Source: an uncultured Opitutales bacterium (GTDB lineage Bacteria > Verrucomicrobiota > Verrucomicrobiia > Opitutales > Coraliomargaritaceae). From it: 45,966 nt of DNA. Below the pieces are notes generated by a model. The model searched no databases. It saw nothing but the letters and a program-made list of their open reading frames with translations, and had not been told where the DNA came from. The translations under genes and the position numbers were made by a program. Where the stretch lies: assembly GCA_937775295.1 (NCBI GenBank), contig CALKBZ010000018.1:1-45966 (forward strand), in the 5' to 3' direction. Positions 1-8,682 of this stretch are shown here, in pieces (the stretch's first letter is position 1; each line of letters starts with the position of its first letter).

Positions 1-25
1 CCTGCCACGGGATGTTGTTTAACTT

Positions 26-1645
26 ATGCCGCACAATGTAGCTTACTTTCTGGCTGAACAAGCTGCTCAACATCCTGATGCAGCTGCAGTGCGTGCGCCT
101 GTCGGGCGTGACTCAGGTGGTGCGATCCGTTATGTCGAGCGTAGTTTCTCGCAGCTGGATGCGGAGGCATCTGCGACGGCGCATTACTTTGCTGCACGTG
201 GCATTGAGCGAGGCACGCGTGTGTTGCTGATGGTCAAGCCGGGCTTGGATTTGATTCGTATCGTGTTTGCGCTGTTTCGGATGGGGGCCGTGCCGATCGT
301 GATTGATCCAGGCATGGGTTTGAAGCGCTTCTTGCGTTGCGTGCGGCACTCGCAGCCGGATGCCGTGGTTGGCATTCCTGCGGCGATTTTGGTGGCGCGG
401 CTGTTTCGCCCGAGTTTTCGTGGGGTGTCGGTGAAGCTCTCAGTCGGCTCTGGTTTTGAGAAAACAATCGCTCAATATGACGCGCAGGGAAATTTTCCAG
501 TGGTCGACTCTGCGGAAGATGAATTGGCGGCGGTCTTGTTTACCTCTGGTTCGACAGGGCCTGCAAAGGGTGTGTGCTATGCGCATGGTATGTTTGTCGC
601 TCAGGTGGACGCGATTCGTGCGCAGTATGGCATTGCGCCTGGCGAAGTGGATCTGCCGATGTTGCCCGTGTTTGCTTTGTTTAATCCGGCGCTGGGGATG
701 TGCACCGTAGTGCCAGAGATGAATCCGAGTCGCCCTGCGACGGTTGATCCAGAAAAAATCGTGCGGGCGATTCAGCAGAATTCGGTGACCAACAGTTTTG
801 GTTCGCCCGCATTGTGGAGCAAAATTGCGCGTTATTGTGAGGCGCATGCGGTGACGCTGCCGAGTGTGCGACGTATTTTGATGGCGGGCGCACCGGTGCC
901 GCCAGCGCTGATGCGGCAGATGGAAGCGATCATTCCGAACGGCAAGATCCATACGCCGTATGGAGCCACTGAGGCTTTGCCTGTGAGCTCGATCGCCTCG
1001 ACGGAGGTGTTGAGCGAGACTGCCGTGCGCACCGCGCTAGGGGACGGAACTTGCGTGGGCAAACCATTGCCAGGTGTGGATGTGCGAATTATTGAGCCAG
1101 TTGACGGGCCGATTGCGACCTTTGCTGAAATCGTGGAGCTGCCAGTCGGAGCGATTGGCGAAATCATCGTGCGCGGCCCGTCGGTCACTCGTAGCTACGA
1201 CAAGCGCGCAGATGCGGACGCAGATGCGAAGATCGCCGATAGTGAGCGGCATTGGCACCGTATGGGCGACCTCGGTTGGATTGGCAAAGCCGGGCGTCTG
1301 TGGTTTTGTGGCCGTAAGATCGAGCACGTGCAGACTGCCGAAGGGCCGCTCTATACAGATTGTTGCGAGGCGATTTTTAATGCACACCCGCAAGTGTTTC
1401 GCTCGGCGTTGATTGATGTCGGCGGGGGACGTCCCGCGATGGTAATCGAGCCAGAGACGGGCGTATTCCCTTTGGGCGATTCGGCGCGGGCAGAGTTCAT
1501 CGAGAGCCTGCGTAAGATCGCGCAGCACCATGCGATGACGAGTGGCATTGATGCGTTCTATTTTGAGAAATCGTTCCCCGTGGATGTGCGGCATAATGCC
1601 AAGATTCACCGTTTGTCGCTTGCGAGGAAGTTCGCAGGCACGTAG
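26..1645 (+). CDS. oleC: OleC-like beta-lactone synthetase (AMP-binding family)
   Basis: A 539-residue acyl-adenylate-forming enzyme. The nucleotide-binding loop TSGSTGPAKG lies at residues 173-182 and the A5-type motif YGATE near residue 315, followed by a C-terminal domain containing GRLWFCGRKIEHV. In the Ole pathway OleC converts the beta-hydroxy acid made by OleA and OleD into a beta-lactone, which OleB decarboxylates to a long-chain cis-olefin. The assignment rests on this fold plus the adjacent OleD-type dehydrogenase 12 nt downstream on the same strand. oleA and oleB would be expected left of the window edge. The start is the first ATG after a short leader. A generic fatty acyl-CoA ligase is the alternative. 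Confidence 0.75.
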   Translation: MPHNVAYFLAEQAAQHPDAAAVRAPVGRDSGGAIRYVERSFSQLDAEASATAHYFAARGIERGTRVLLMVKPGLDLIRIVFALFRMGAVPIVIDPGMGLKRFLRCVRHSQPDAVVGIPAAILVARLFRPSFRGVSVKLSVGSGFEKTIAQYDAQGNFPVVDSAEDELAAVLFTSGSTGPAKGVCYAHGMFVAQVDAIRAQYGIAPGEVDLPMLPVFALFNPALGMCTVVPEMNPSRPATVDPEKIVRAIQQNSVTNSFGSPALWSKIARYCEAHAVTLPSVRRILMAGAPVPPALMRQMEAIIPNGKIHTPYGATEALPVSSIASTEVLSETAVRTALGDGTCVGKPLPGVDVRIIEPVDGPIATFAEIVELPVGAIGEIIVRGPSVTRSYDKRADADADAKIADSERHWHRMGDLGWIGKAGRLWFCGRKIEHVQTAEGPLYTDCCEAIFNAHPQVFRSALIDVGGGRPAMVIEPETGVFPLGDSARAEFIESLRKIAQHHAMTSGIDAFYFEKSFPVDVRHNAKIHRLSLARKFAGT

Positions 1646-1657
1646 GTCTGACCGTGT

Positions 1658-2650
1658 ATGAAGATTTTAGTGACAGGTGGCGGTGGCTTTGTGGGTAGCC
1701 ATGTGATTGAGCGCTTATTGGCGCGTGGCTACGCAGTGCGCTCGATTGGTCGCTCGTCGCAACCACAGTTGGAGGCGCAAGGCGTGGAGGTCGTCTGTGG
1801 TGATCTCGCGGATGCATCGGCAGTGTCGGCGGCATGCGAGGGCGTGGATGCAGTGTTTCACGTGGCGGCGCGTGCGGGCGTCTGGGGCAGCTGGGACAGT
1901 TATTATCAGCCGAATGTGATTGGCACGCGTAATGTGGTGGCGGCTTGCCAGCAGCAGGGCGTCGGGCGTTTGATTTATACCAGCACACCGAGTGTGGTGT
2001 TTAATGGTCAGCCGATCCGTGGCGGTGATGAGTCGCTGCCGTACGGCAAAAAATGGCTGTGTCACTACGCGCATACCAAGGCGATTGCCGAGGAAGAGGC
2101 GCTGGCTGCGAATTCGGAGTCTTTGAAGATTGTGGCATTGCGACCGCACCTGATCTTTGGGCCGGGCGATCCACATCTTTTGCCGCGCGTAATTGCGAGT
2201 GTGCAAGCGGGTCGTTTGAAAATTGTGGGTGATGGGCGCAGTCGCGTGGATGTGTCGTATGTGGGCAATGTAGCCGACGCGCATTTGAATGCGTTCGATG
2301 CCTTAACGGCAGGCACGGGCGCAGGGCAGGCATATTTTATTTCGCAAGGAGAGTCGGTCGAACTGTGGCCGTGGGTGAATTCGATTTTGGAGGGCTTAAA
2401 CCATGCGCCGTTGACGACCAAAATTCCATTACCTGCGGCGTATGCTGTGGGTGCTCTGTGTGAAGGGCTGTGGAAAGTGCTCGGCCGGCGGGATGAGCCA
2501 CCTATCACTCGTTTTGTCGCGGTGGAGTTGGCTAAAGATCACTATTTCGACATCAGTGCAGCACGCCGAGATTTAGGCTATTTGGCTCACACGCCGATGG
2601 CGGAGGCGCTGAATCAGACGATATTAGACTTGAAGAGGCGTGGTTTTTAA
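1658..2650 (+). CDS. oleD: OleD-like NAD(P)-dependent 2-alkyl-3-ketoacid reductase (extended SDR)
   Basis: A 330-residue extended short-chain dehydrogenase of the 3-beta-hydroxysteroid dehydrogenase/epimerase type. It has an N-terminal Rossmann motif TGGGGFVGS at residues 6-14, an acidic patch GDLAD after the third strand, and the catalytic pair Y137-x3-K141 (sequence YAHTK) preceded by the serine region YTSTPSVV. In olefin synthesis OleD reduces the OleA product to the hydroxy acid used by OleC. Its position 12 nt after oleC supports co-transcription and this role over a sugar-nucleotide epimerase. Length fits the family. Confidence 0.75.
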   Translation: MKILVTGGGGFVGSHVIERLLARGYAVRSIGRSSQPQLEAQGVEVVCGDLADASAVSAACEGVDAVFHVAARAGVWGSWDSYYQPNVIGTRNVVAACQQQGVGRLIYTSTPSVVFNGQPIRGGDESLPYGKKWLCHYAHTKAIAEEEALAANSESLKIVALRPHLIFGPGDPHLLPRVIASVQAGRLKIVGDGRSRVDVSYVGNVADAHLNAFDALTAGTGAGQAYFISQGESVELWPWVNSILEGLNHAPLTTKIPLPAAYAVGALCEGLWKVLGRRDEPPITRFVAVELAKDHYFDISAARRDLGYLAHTPMAEALNQTILDLKRRGF

Positions 2651-2839
2651 ACGCCATATCATCAATAATCTTTACTGACGAGCGAGATGCTTATCCGTGG
2701 ATTGATGGGGGTGTGTCTTTATGAGTTAATCGAGCAGATGATAAACTTAAAGTCGTGACTCCTGGTGCAGAGACTTCCCCCTAGCGTCAGCCCAGCTTGA
2801 GCTGATGTCGATCAATACGAGGGCGGGTCGCTCTCGCAC

Positions 2840-3652
2840 TTAAATCTGGTAAGTGCGCTGCCGTTTTGCTTCGTAGAGGCAGACCGCTGCGGCTGCGGCG
2901 ACATTGAGCGAGTCGGCTCTGCCGGCCATCGAGATACGGATGCGCTCGTTTGTATGGCTCAGCCAAAATTCGGTTAGGCCATCGCTTTCGCTGCCGAACA
3001 ACAGTGCGGTCGGCTTTTTGTAGTCGATGTCCCAGTGCAGGCTTTTGGTGTCGGGAGTGGTAGCGACGGTTTGAATCTGATGTTTTGCAAGCCATTCTGA
3101 CAGGTAAGCTTGCTCGGTGCAGACGATTGGCAGTGCAAAAACTAGGCCTTGGGAAGAACGGATTGCGTTCGGATTGTAGAGGTCGAGTACGCAGTCCACC
3201 AGGATCACGGCATCTGCGCCGGCACCGTCAGCACTGCGAAGGATTGCGCCAAGATTGCCAGGTTTCTCGATGCCTTCAAGTACCAGTAGTAGCGGCGCTG
3301 CGGGCAGTTCGAGTTCCTGGATCGAGTGGCTTTGCTGCTTAGCGATCGCGATAATGCCGTCGGGTCCTTCACGATAGGCAGCTTTACTGAAGGCGTCTTG
3401 GCTCATGCGCACCAGCGGTGGGCCATCATTGCCGCAGGTCTCGGCAATAAAGGTTTCGTGCTGAGCGGAGGGGAAGCATTCTGGACAGTAGTAAATGGTT
3501 TCGACTTCATAGCCGGAGCCCATGGCGTGACCGAGTTCGCGCAGGCCTTCGACCAGAAAGCGTTCTTGCCGGTCGCGGTGCTTGCGTTCGCGAAGCTTGA
3601 CGAGATTTTTTACTTGATCGTTTTGGCGGCTCTGAATGTAGGCGTCTTCCAT
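2840..3652 (-). CDS. TrmH/SpoU-family RNA 2'-O-methyltransferase
   Basis: Read from the ATG at 3652 this gives 270 residues. The reading frame is open further upstream to 3796, but that part lacks family character and would overlap the RlmD-like gene. The N-terminus (SRQNDQVKNLVKLRERKHR, then FLVEGLREL) matches the substrate-binding domain of TrmH-type enzymes. The SPOUT knot motifs follow in order: EKPGNLGAILRSADGAG, NPNAIRSSQG, and LLFGSESDGL with SLNVAAAAAVCLYE. It methylates the 2'-hydroxyl of a tRNA or rRNA ribose using SAM; the target cannot be read from the sequence. It is divergent from the next gene across about 96 bp. Confidence 0.85.
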   Translation of the reverse strand: MEDAYIQSRQNDQVKNLVKLRERKHRDRQERFLVEGLRELGHAMGSGYEVETIYYCPECFPSAQHETFIAETCGNDGPPLVRMSQDAFSKAAYREGPDGIIAIAKQQSHSIQELELPAAPLLLVLEGIEKPGNLGAILRSADGAGADAVILVDCVLDLYNPNAIRSSQGLVFALPIVCTEQAYLSEWLAKHQIQTVATTPDTKSLHWDIDYKKPTALLFGSESDGLTEFWLSHTNERIRISMAGRADSLNVAAAAAVCLYEAKRQRTYQI

Positions 3653-3748
3653 ATTATTGAACTCAATAAGGGCAGAAAGTTGTTCGATTGGAAGCTTGTT
3701 ATGGATTTTAAGGTTGCAGGATGCGGCTGCATTGGGGAGGGGATTAGA

Positions 3749-5032
3749 ATGCAACCACCTAAAAATTTTGTAGCAAAGCCTTTTGAGTATCATCAAGCGG
3801 TCGAAGTGACCGTTGAGAGTTTGACCAATCTAGGCATGGGCGTCGCTCGTGTGGATGGCTGGGTGGTGATGGTGCCATTCGTGATTCCCGGTGAGCGGGT
3901 GACGGCGCGCATCTATCGTAACTTTCAAAATTATTCGGATGCAGATCTGGTTGAAGTGCTTGAAGCTTCGCCGGATCGTGTCGATCCGCGTTGCCAGCTT
4001 TTTCAAAGATGTGGTGGTTGCCAGTATCAGCATATGACCTATGCGCGTCAGTTAAAGGAGAAGACTCAGCACGTTGAGGAGTTGATGCAAAAGCTCGGAG
4101 GGATTGACCATCCGGTGCAGTTGTCGCACGGTTCGCCGAAGGAATATAATTATCGTTCCAAGATCACGCCGCATTATGAGCGTCCGGCGAAGGATGGCTC
4201 GCAGCCGATTGGATTTTTGCAATATGGCCGGCGCAACCAGATTCTCGATGTCGAGCAATGCCCGATAGCGACTGAAGCGATCAACGCTGCATTGCCGGAA
4301 GCACGCGAAGATGCGCGCCTTTCGGGTGGCAGGAAGCGCCGTCAGCGTGGTGGCACAATACTGATGCGTGATGTACTCGAAGGTGTGGTGACTGATCCGC
4401 AAGCGATCGTCTCCGAGCGTATCGGTAATCATACATTTCAGTTCAAGGCTGGAGAGTTTTTCCAAAATAATCCTTTCATCCTGCCTGAACTGGTCGAGCA
4501 CGTGGCGCGTGAAGCATCGCTGCTTGGCGCACGCTACTTGGTGGATGCGTACTGCGGCGTCGGCTTGTTTACGCTTTCGACGTCAAAATCCTTTGAACTG
4601 TCCGCGGGTGTTGAAATCAGCGAGCCAGCAGTGCGTTGGGCGCAGGCGAATGCGACGATTAGTAATATTAAAAATGTGCGCTTCGTAATCGGTAAGGCCG
4701 AGGCGATCTTTAATGGCCTGAAGTTCCCTGCTGATCAGACTGCGGTGGTGATCGATCCACCGCGTAAGGGCTGCGATTCGAGCTTCCGCCAGCAATTGAT
4801 GCAGTTTCGACCGCAGCGGATCGTCTATGTGTCCTGCGATCCGGCCACACAGGCGCGTGATTTAAAGGAGTTCGTCGAGGCAGGCTACGACATCACTCTC
4901 ATCCAGCCTTTCGATTTATTTCCGCATACGCGGCATATCGAGAATGTCGTGTCGTTGACACTTTCTTCGCGCCCACCATTAGTCGCGGCTCCTGAAGCCG
5001 AACCAGAATTGGTAAGCGAAATCGAAAATTAG
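3749..5032 (+). CDS. rlmD: RlmD/RumA-type 23S rRNA (uracil-5-)-methyltransferase
   Basis: A 427-residue SAM-dependent RNA m5U methyltransferase. It has an N-terminal TRAM domain (VTVESLTNLGMGVARVDGW) and 4Fe-4S ligands C82, C88, C91 (C-x5-C-x2-C) and C171. A Rossmann methyltransferase domain follows with VDAYCGVGLFT, VIDPPRKGC and the nucleophile C363 in YVSCDPATQARD. The start at 3749 has GGGAGG about 9 nt upstream, and the TRAM domain begins right after it. The frame is open 423 nt further upstream, but that segment lies antisense to the TrmH-like gene and is not translated in family members. RlmC or TrmA-like specificity is possible. Confidence 0.85.
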   Translation: MQPPKNFVAKPFEYHQAVEVTVESLTNLGMGVARVDGWVVMVPFVIPGERVTARIYRNFQNYSDADLVEVLEASPDRVDPRCQLFQRCGGCQYQHMTYARQLKEKTQHVEELMQKLGGIDHPVQLSHGSPKEYNYRSKITPHYERPAKDGSQPIGFLQYGRRNQILDVEQCPIATEAINAALPEAREDARLSGGRKRRQRGGTILMRDVLEGVVTDPQAIVSERIGNHTFQFKAGEFFQNNPFILPELVEHVAREASLLGARYLVDAYCGVGLFTLSTSKSFELSAGVEISEPAVRWAQANATISNIKNVRFVIGKAEAIFNGLKFPADQTAVVIDPPRKGCDSSFRQQLMQFRPQRIVYVSCDPATQARDLKEFVEAGYDITLIQPFDLFPHTRHIENVVSLTLSSRPPLVAAPEAEPELVSEIEN

Positions 5033-5097
5033 AGTTGACGCGCCCACTTAGAGGGGCATGTTTCGCATCTTTTCCCAGAAACCGAATTTATTTTTTT

Positions 5098-5298
<201 letters not shown>

Positions 5299-5339
5299 GT
5301 TTATCAGTGCGGGTGCTAAAAGCGCTTGTTGTTGATTAA

Positions 5340-5377
5340 GTCTCGGCCCCGTACAATGCGTGTCGGGACTTTTTTTT
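5340..5377 (+). terminator. Rho-independent terminator after rpsU
   Basis: GTCTCGg and tCGGGAC form a short stem with one G-T pair around a GC-containing loop, followed by eight T residues (5370-5377). It separates rpsU from the TIM-barrel gene, which starts 14 nt later. Confidence 0.6.
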
Positions 5378-5390
5378 GCCCATTTTTGTC

Positions 5391-6344
5391 ATGAGTGATG
5401 TTTTTGATCGTTTATCTCTATCTACCTGCTGGTGTTCCGCGCGGCATACGGATGGCTATGAAATGATCGAAGAGATGGTGGGGCTAGGGTTTAAGCAGAT
5501 TGAACTGAGCCATGGGATCCGTATTTCGCTGGTGCCGGGGATTCTTCAAGCGGTTGAAGAAGGACTGGTTGAGATATCTTCGCTGCATAACTTTTGTCCA
5601 TTGCCGAATAGCGTGCAGCACGCGGCGCCGAATCTCTATCAGCCATCGTCTGTTGATGAGCGGGAGATGCGGTTGTGGGATCAATACACCAAGCAGACGC
5701 TTGATTTTGCGGTCAGGGTCGGGGCAGGTCGGATTGTGATGCACTCTGGCAGCACTTGGTATTTCTTTGAGTCTCCAGAGCGGAAGATTGAGAAGTGGAT
5801 CGAAGCAGCGGATCTTAAGGCCTGCGATTTGTTAGGAAATAAAGCCTTCGAGGCGCGTCGTGATCGTGCGATGAAGCGCATTCGAAAGGCTTCAAAGAAC
5901 TCAATGCCGCGTATTGTGCGACGTTATGAGCGTGCGATTCCTTGGGCGAAGGAGCGTGGTTTGAAATTGTGCTTAGAAAACCGCGAAGGTATGGAAGAGA
6001 TGCCGATCGACGCGGAGTATGCGGATTTCCTCAAGGAACTAACCGAGCCGGAGCATATTGGCTATTGGCATGATACCGGGCATGCCCAGATCAAGCACCA
6101 GCACGGACTGCTTGATCATCGTGAACATTTGACTGCGATGGCGGATCGGTTGACGGGATTTCATTTACATGATGTGTCGGATCGAGGGCTTGACCATCAG
6201 GTGCCGGGCACGGGCACGATTGATTTTAAGATGATTGCCGAGTTTGTCCGCCCAGAGCACACGCTGGTACTCGAACTCAGTCCGCGATTGAGCACGGAAG
6301 AAGTGCTAGCTTCGCGTGATTATATTGGTGGCATCTTGGCTTAG
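5391..6344 (+). CDS. Xylose isomerase-like TIM-barrel protein (sugar phosphate isomerase/epimerase or AP endonuclease 2 family)
   Basis: 317 residues from the ATG at 5391 (MSDVFDRLSLSTCW); an in-frame codon upstream at 5376 lies in the terminator tail. It has metal-site patterns of the family: ELSHG early in the barrel, RIVMHSGS, KLCLENREGMEEMP, GYWHDTGHAQ, GFHLHDVSDRG, and the final LVLELSPR strand. These His, Glu and Asp residues usually bind divalent metal. The substrate cannot be inferred: relatives include sugar epimerases, inosose dehydratases and endonuclease IV-like proteins. An insertion rich in Lys and Arg lies around residues 125-185. Confidence 0.8.
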   Translation: MSDVFDRLSLSTCWCSARHTDGYEMIEEMVGLGFKQIELSHGIRISLVPGILQAVEEGLVEISSLHNFCPLPNSVQHAAPNLYQPSSVDEREMRLWDQYTKQTLDFAVRVGAGRIVMHSGSTWYFFESPERKIEKWIEAADLKACDLLGNKAFEARRDRAMKRIRKASKNSMPRIVRRYERAIPWAKERGLKLCLENREGMEEMPIDAEYADFLKELTEPEHIGYWHDTGHAQIKHQHGLLDHREHLTAMADRLTGFHLHDVSDRGLDHQVPGTGTIDFKMIAEFVRPEHTLVLELSPRLSTEEVLASRDYIGGILA

Positions 6345-6409
6345 CCTGTGCGCCGTTTTCTGGTGCGACTGTTCAATGGCAGTTATTAGGGAAAGACTCA
6401 GGATACTGA

Positions 6410-6704
6410 AACAGACTGCAGTTTTCTATTTCTGTCGCAGGTGCTGCTACTCTGAATCGGGCCTGCGCTGATAGTGAGGGCGGTGTCCTTACTATTAAAA
6501 TGCCGAAGAAGGATGCGTCTAAGTCGCGTCCATTTTGGCGTGAGTTGACGAAGAGGGGGGTGTCGCCTAAACTCACGCCTAGACTTACGTTTAAACGTGG
6601 GTGTGAAGGAGGCAAATTTTCGCGCTCTCGTTAAAGGCGGGATTCTTGATCTGACACTGCCTGAAGCTGGTGCCTGTATAGCGCGTAAGATTAAGAAGAA
6701 TTGA
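6410..6704 (+). pseudogene. Decayed Hsp20/alpha-crystallin gene
   Basis: In one frame the stretch 6422-6600 encodes FSISVAG...GGVLTIKMPKKDASKSRPFWREL, which resembles the middle of an alpha-crystallin domain. In another frame 6588-6701 encodes LRLNVGVKEANFRALVKG, then GILDLTLPEAGACIARKI and a stop. This matches the C-terminal strands of small heat-shock proteins, whose usual form is DGVLTLxLPK..AKPRxI. The two pieces fit one Hsp20 domain joined across a frameshift near 6590-6600. There is no start codon or N-terminus, with a stop at 6407. The family call is from motif similarity only. Confidence 0.5.
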
Positions 6705-6982
6705 GGCATCAGGTGAATGCTTCCCAGGGCGGCTCTGTTAGGGCTGGCCTTTTTTTGACCAGTCTCTGTGAGTGCGCTTTAGCGGGTTTTTTTTAACTGA
6801 AAATGCCAGCTTTACGCTTGCGTTGCACTGGGGGGATCGTTTTCCTTTTCGCTTTCCTGATTCAGTAGATCAGGGAGAGGTGAGGCCTTTGGCTTCATTC
6901 TATTCAAAATAAACCAATCAATAATAACATAAGAAACCTTCATTTCTCCCCGGGACCATCCTAGGGCTTTGAACTATATATC

Positions 6983-7789
6983 ATGGATGTAACACCAAAA
7001 GACCTTTTCGACGCAGGCGTTCACTTCGGCCACCAGCTTCGCCGCTGGAATCCAAAGTCGAAGCCATACGTTTACGCTAACATCAACGGCATCTCTATCA
7101 TCGATTTGGAGCAGACTCACGCGCTCCTTGAAAAAGCATATGCTTTCATCGAAGAGACCGTTGCTTCCGGTAAAGAAATCCTCTTCATCGGTACTAAGAG
7201 CCAAGCGCAAGAAATCATGCGTGAAGCTGCGACTGCTTGCCAAATGCCTTTCTGCGTCAATCGCTGGATGGGTGGAGGCCTCACCAATTTCACAACCATC
7301 AAAACTTCGCTCGGTAAATACCGCAAGTTTTTGCAGATGGATACAGATGGCGGTCTCGAAAAACTTCCAGGTAAGGAAGAGGCAGCTGTTCGCCGCCAAA
7401 TGAGCCGCATGAACCGCAACTTCGAAGGTATGCTCAACGTGAGCGAACTTCCAGCTGCAATCTTCATCGTTGATACTAAGAATGAAGAAATCGCAGTTGC
7501 TGAAGCACGTCGCCTCGGCATCCCAGTGATCGGTCTGGTGGATACTAACTCTGACCCGACAATCCTCGACTACCCGATCCCGGGCAATGACGACGCTGTT
7601 AAGTCCATCCGTATCATCGTGGAAACTGTTCTCGAAGCCGCGCAAAACGGTCTCGCTCATCGTGAAGCTAAAAAGGTGCAAAAGAGCGCTCCTTTGGTTC
7701 GTGAGCAAACATTCGAACAGCAAGAAGACGTCGATGTGACACTTCCAGCTGGTTACGGTGAAGACGAAGCAAAGCCTGCTGCTGAGTAA
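6983..7789 (+). CDS. rpsB: 30S ribosomal protein S2 (uS2)
   Basis: 268 residues with uS2 signatures: DLFDAGVHFGHQLRRWNPK at the N-terminus, YVYANINGISIIDLEQT, GTKSQAQEIM, NRWMGGGLTNF in the coiled-coil hairpin region, and IPVIGLVDTNSDP with DYPIPGNDDA near the end of the globular domain. The C-terminus has an acidic tail. Codon use is visibly biased toward C-ending codons compared with neighbours, as expected for a highly expressed gene. It is followed 56 nt later by tsf, the classic rpsB-tsf operon. A leader of at least 70 nt precedes it; no S2-binding structure was identified. Confidence 0.97.
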   Translation: MDVTPKDLFDAGVHFGHQLRRWNPKSKPYVYANINGISIIDLEQTHALLEKAYAFIEETVASGKEILFIGTKSQAQEIMREAATACQMPFCVNRWMGGGLTNFTTIKTSLGKYRKFLQMDTDGGLEKLPGKEEAAVRRQMSRMNRNFEGMLNVSELPAAIFIVDTKNEEIAVAEARRLGIPVIGLVDTNSDPTILDYPIPGNDDAVKSIRIIVETVLEAAQNGLAHREAKKVQKSAPLVREQTFEQQEDVDVTLPAGYGEDEAKPAAE

Positions 7790-7845
7790 TCAGTATCAGA
7801 GTACTTCTCCAAATTACACAGAATTAAAAGCTAAAATATAGAAAA

Positions 7846-8439
7846 ATGAGTGTTCAAATTACAGCAAAGATGGTCGGCGAACTGCGCGAAAGCACAGGCG
7901 GTGGACTAATGAACTGCAAAAAAGCATTGGTAGAAACTGAAGGCGACTTCGAGAAAGCTGCGGACCTTCTTCGTAAGAAGGGTGAAGCAACTGCTGCGAA
8001 GAAGTCTGGTCGTGATGCAAGCGAAGGCCTGATTGAGACTTACATCCACCTTGGTGGTAAGGTCGGCGTCATGGTTGAAGTGAATTGCGAAAGTGATTTC
8101 GTTGCTAAGACTGACGACTTCAAACAACTCATTCGTGACATCGCGATGCACATCGCTGCGGTTAACCCGGCTTGCATCTCTCGTGATGACATCGATCCTG
8201 CGATCGTTGCTGCTGAGCGTAAGGTTGCTGAAGAGCAAGCCGAAGGTAAGCCAGAACGTGCAATCGCTAGTATTGTTGAAGGTAAGCTTAATAAGTTCCT
8301 CGCTGAATCTTGCCTACTTGAGCAAGCTTATGTGAAGAACCCTGATCAAACTGTTCAGCAATTGCTCACAACTATGATCGCTAAAATGGGCGAGAACATG
8401 GTGGTTAAGCGTTTCGCTCGTTTCGAGGTCGGCGCGTAA
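7846..8439 (+). CDS. tsf: Elongation factor Ts (short form)
   Basis: 197 residues. The N-terminal UBA-like domain carries VGELRESTGGGLMNCKKAL, followed by AADLLRKKG, then the core with VNCESDFVAKTDDF, the family's TDFVA region that contacts EF-Tu. At under 200 residues it resembles the short EF-Ts of Thermus and many Verrucomicrobiota rather than the roughly 283-residue E. coli form with a duplicated core. It catalyses GDP/GTP exchange on EF-Tu. It is co-transcribed with rpsB and ends before a strong terminator. Confidence 0.97.
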   Translation: MSVQITAKMVGELRESTGGGLMNCKKALVETEGDFEKAADLLRKKGEATAAKKSGRDASEGLIETYIHLGGKVGVMVEVNCESDFVAKTDDFKQLIRDIAMHIAAVNPACISRDDIDPAIVAAERKVAEEQAEGKPERAIASIVEGKLNKFLAESCLLEQAYVKNPDQTVQQLLTTMIAKMGENMVVKRFARFEVGA

Positions 8440-8463
8440 GACGTCTTCGTTTTATAACATTTC

Positions 8464-8500
8464 AAAAAGCCCCTCGTTCTCTGAACGAAGGGCTTTTTTG
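8464..8500 (+). terminator. Rho-independent terminator of rpsB-tsf
   Basis: AAGCCCcTCGTTC pairs with GAACGAaGGGCTT (12 pairs, one mismatch) around a TCT loop, followed by six T residues. It starts 25 nt after the tsf stop codon. Confidence 0.92.
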
Positions 8501-8594
8501 TGCCTGTGTAGTTGGCAGTGTCTTGCTCGGCTGCTGATAGATTTAGTCATGGCGCTCGGTGCCGTGTCATATCATTTCAGAGATCTGTTGTTCT

Positions 8595-8676
8595 GGAGGG
8601 AAACGCTCCGTCGTTTCGACCACTACGTATGCAATGACGGAGCATTGGACTTTTGTCGCTCCGCTCGGAACCCTCC
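8595..8676. repeat. Nested inverted repeats between tsf and the phosphatase gene
   Basis: An outer pair GGAGGG (8595-8600) / CCCTCC (8671-8676) encloses a perfect inner pair GCTCCGTC (8605-8612) / GACGGAGC (8636-8643). The stretch has no T-run and no convincing ORF. It ends 6 nt before the stop of the minus-strand phosphatase gene, so on that strand it would form a 3' stem structure. It could equally be an interspersed repeat. Confidence 0.45.
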
Positions 8677-8682
8677 ATTTTA

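Noticed and set aside
1037-1609. 190-codon minus-strand open frame inside oleC
   Set aside because: It is fully antisense to a well-supported enzyme, is rich in His/Arg with no domain, and is typical of a GC-rich shadow frame.
3326-3748. 423-nt in-frame upstream extension of the RlmD-like gene
   Set aside because: It lies antisense to the TrmH-like gene, shows no family similarity, and the ATG at 3749 has a good ribosome binding site with the TRAM domain right after it.
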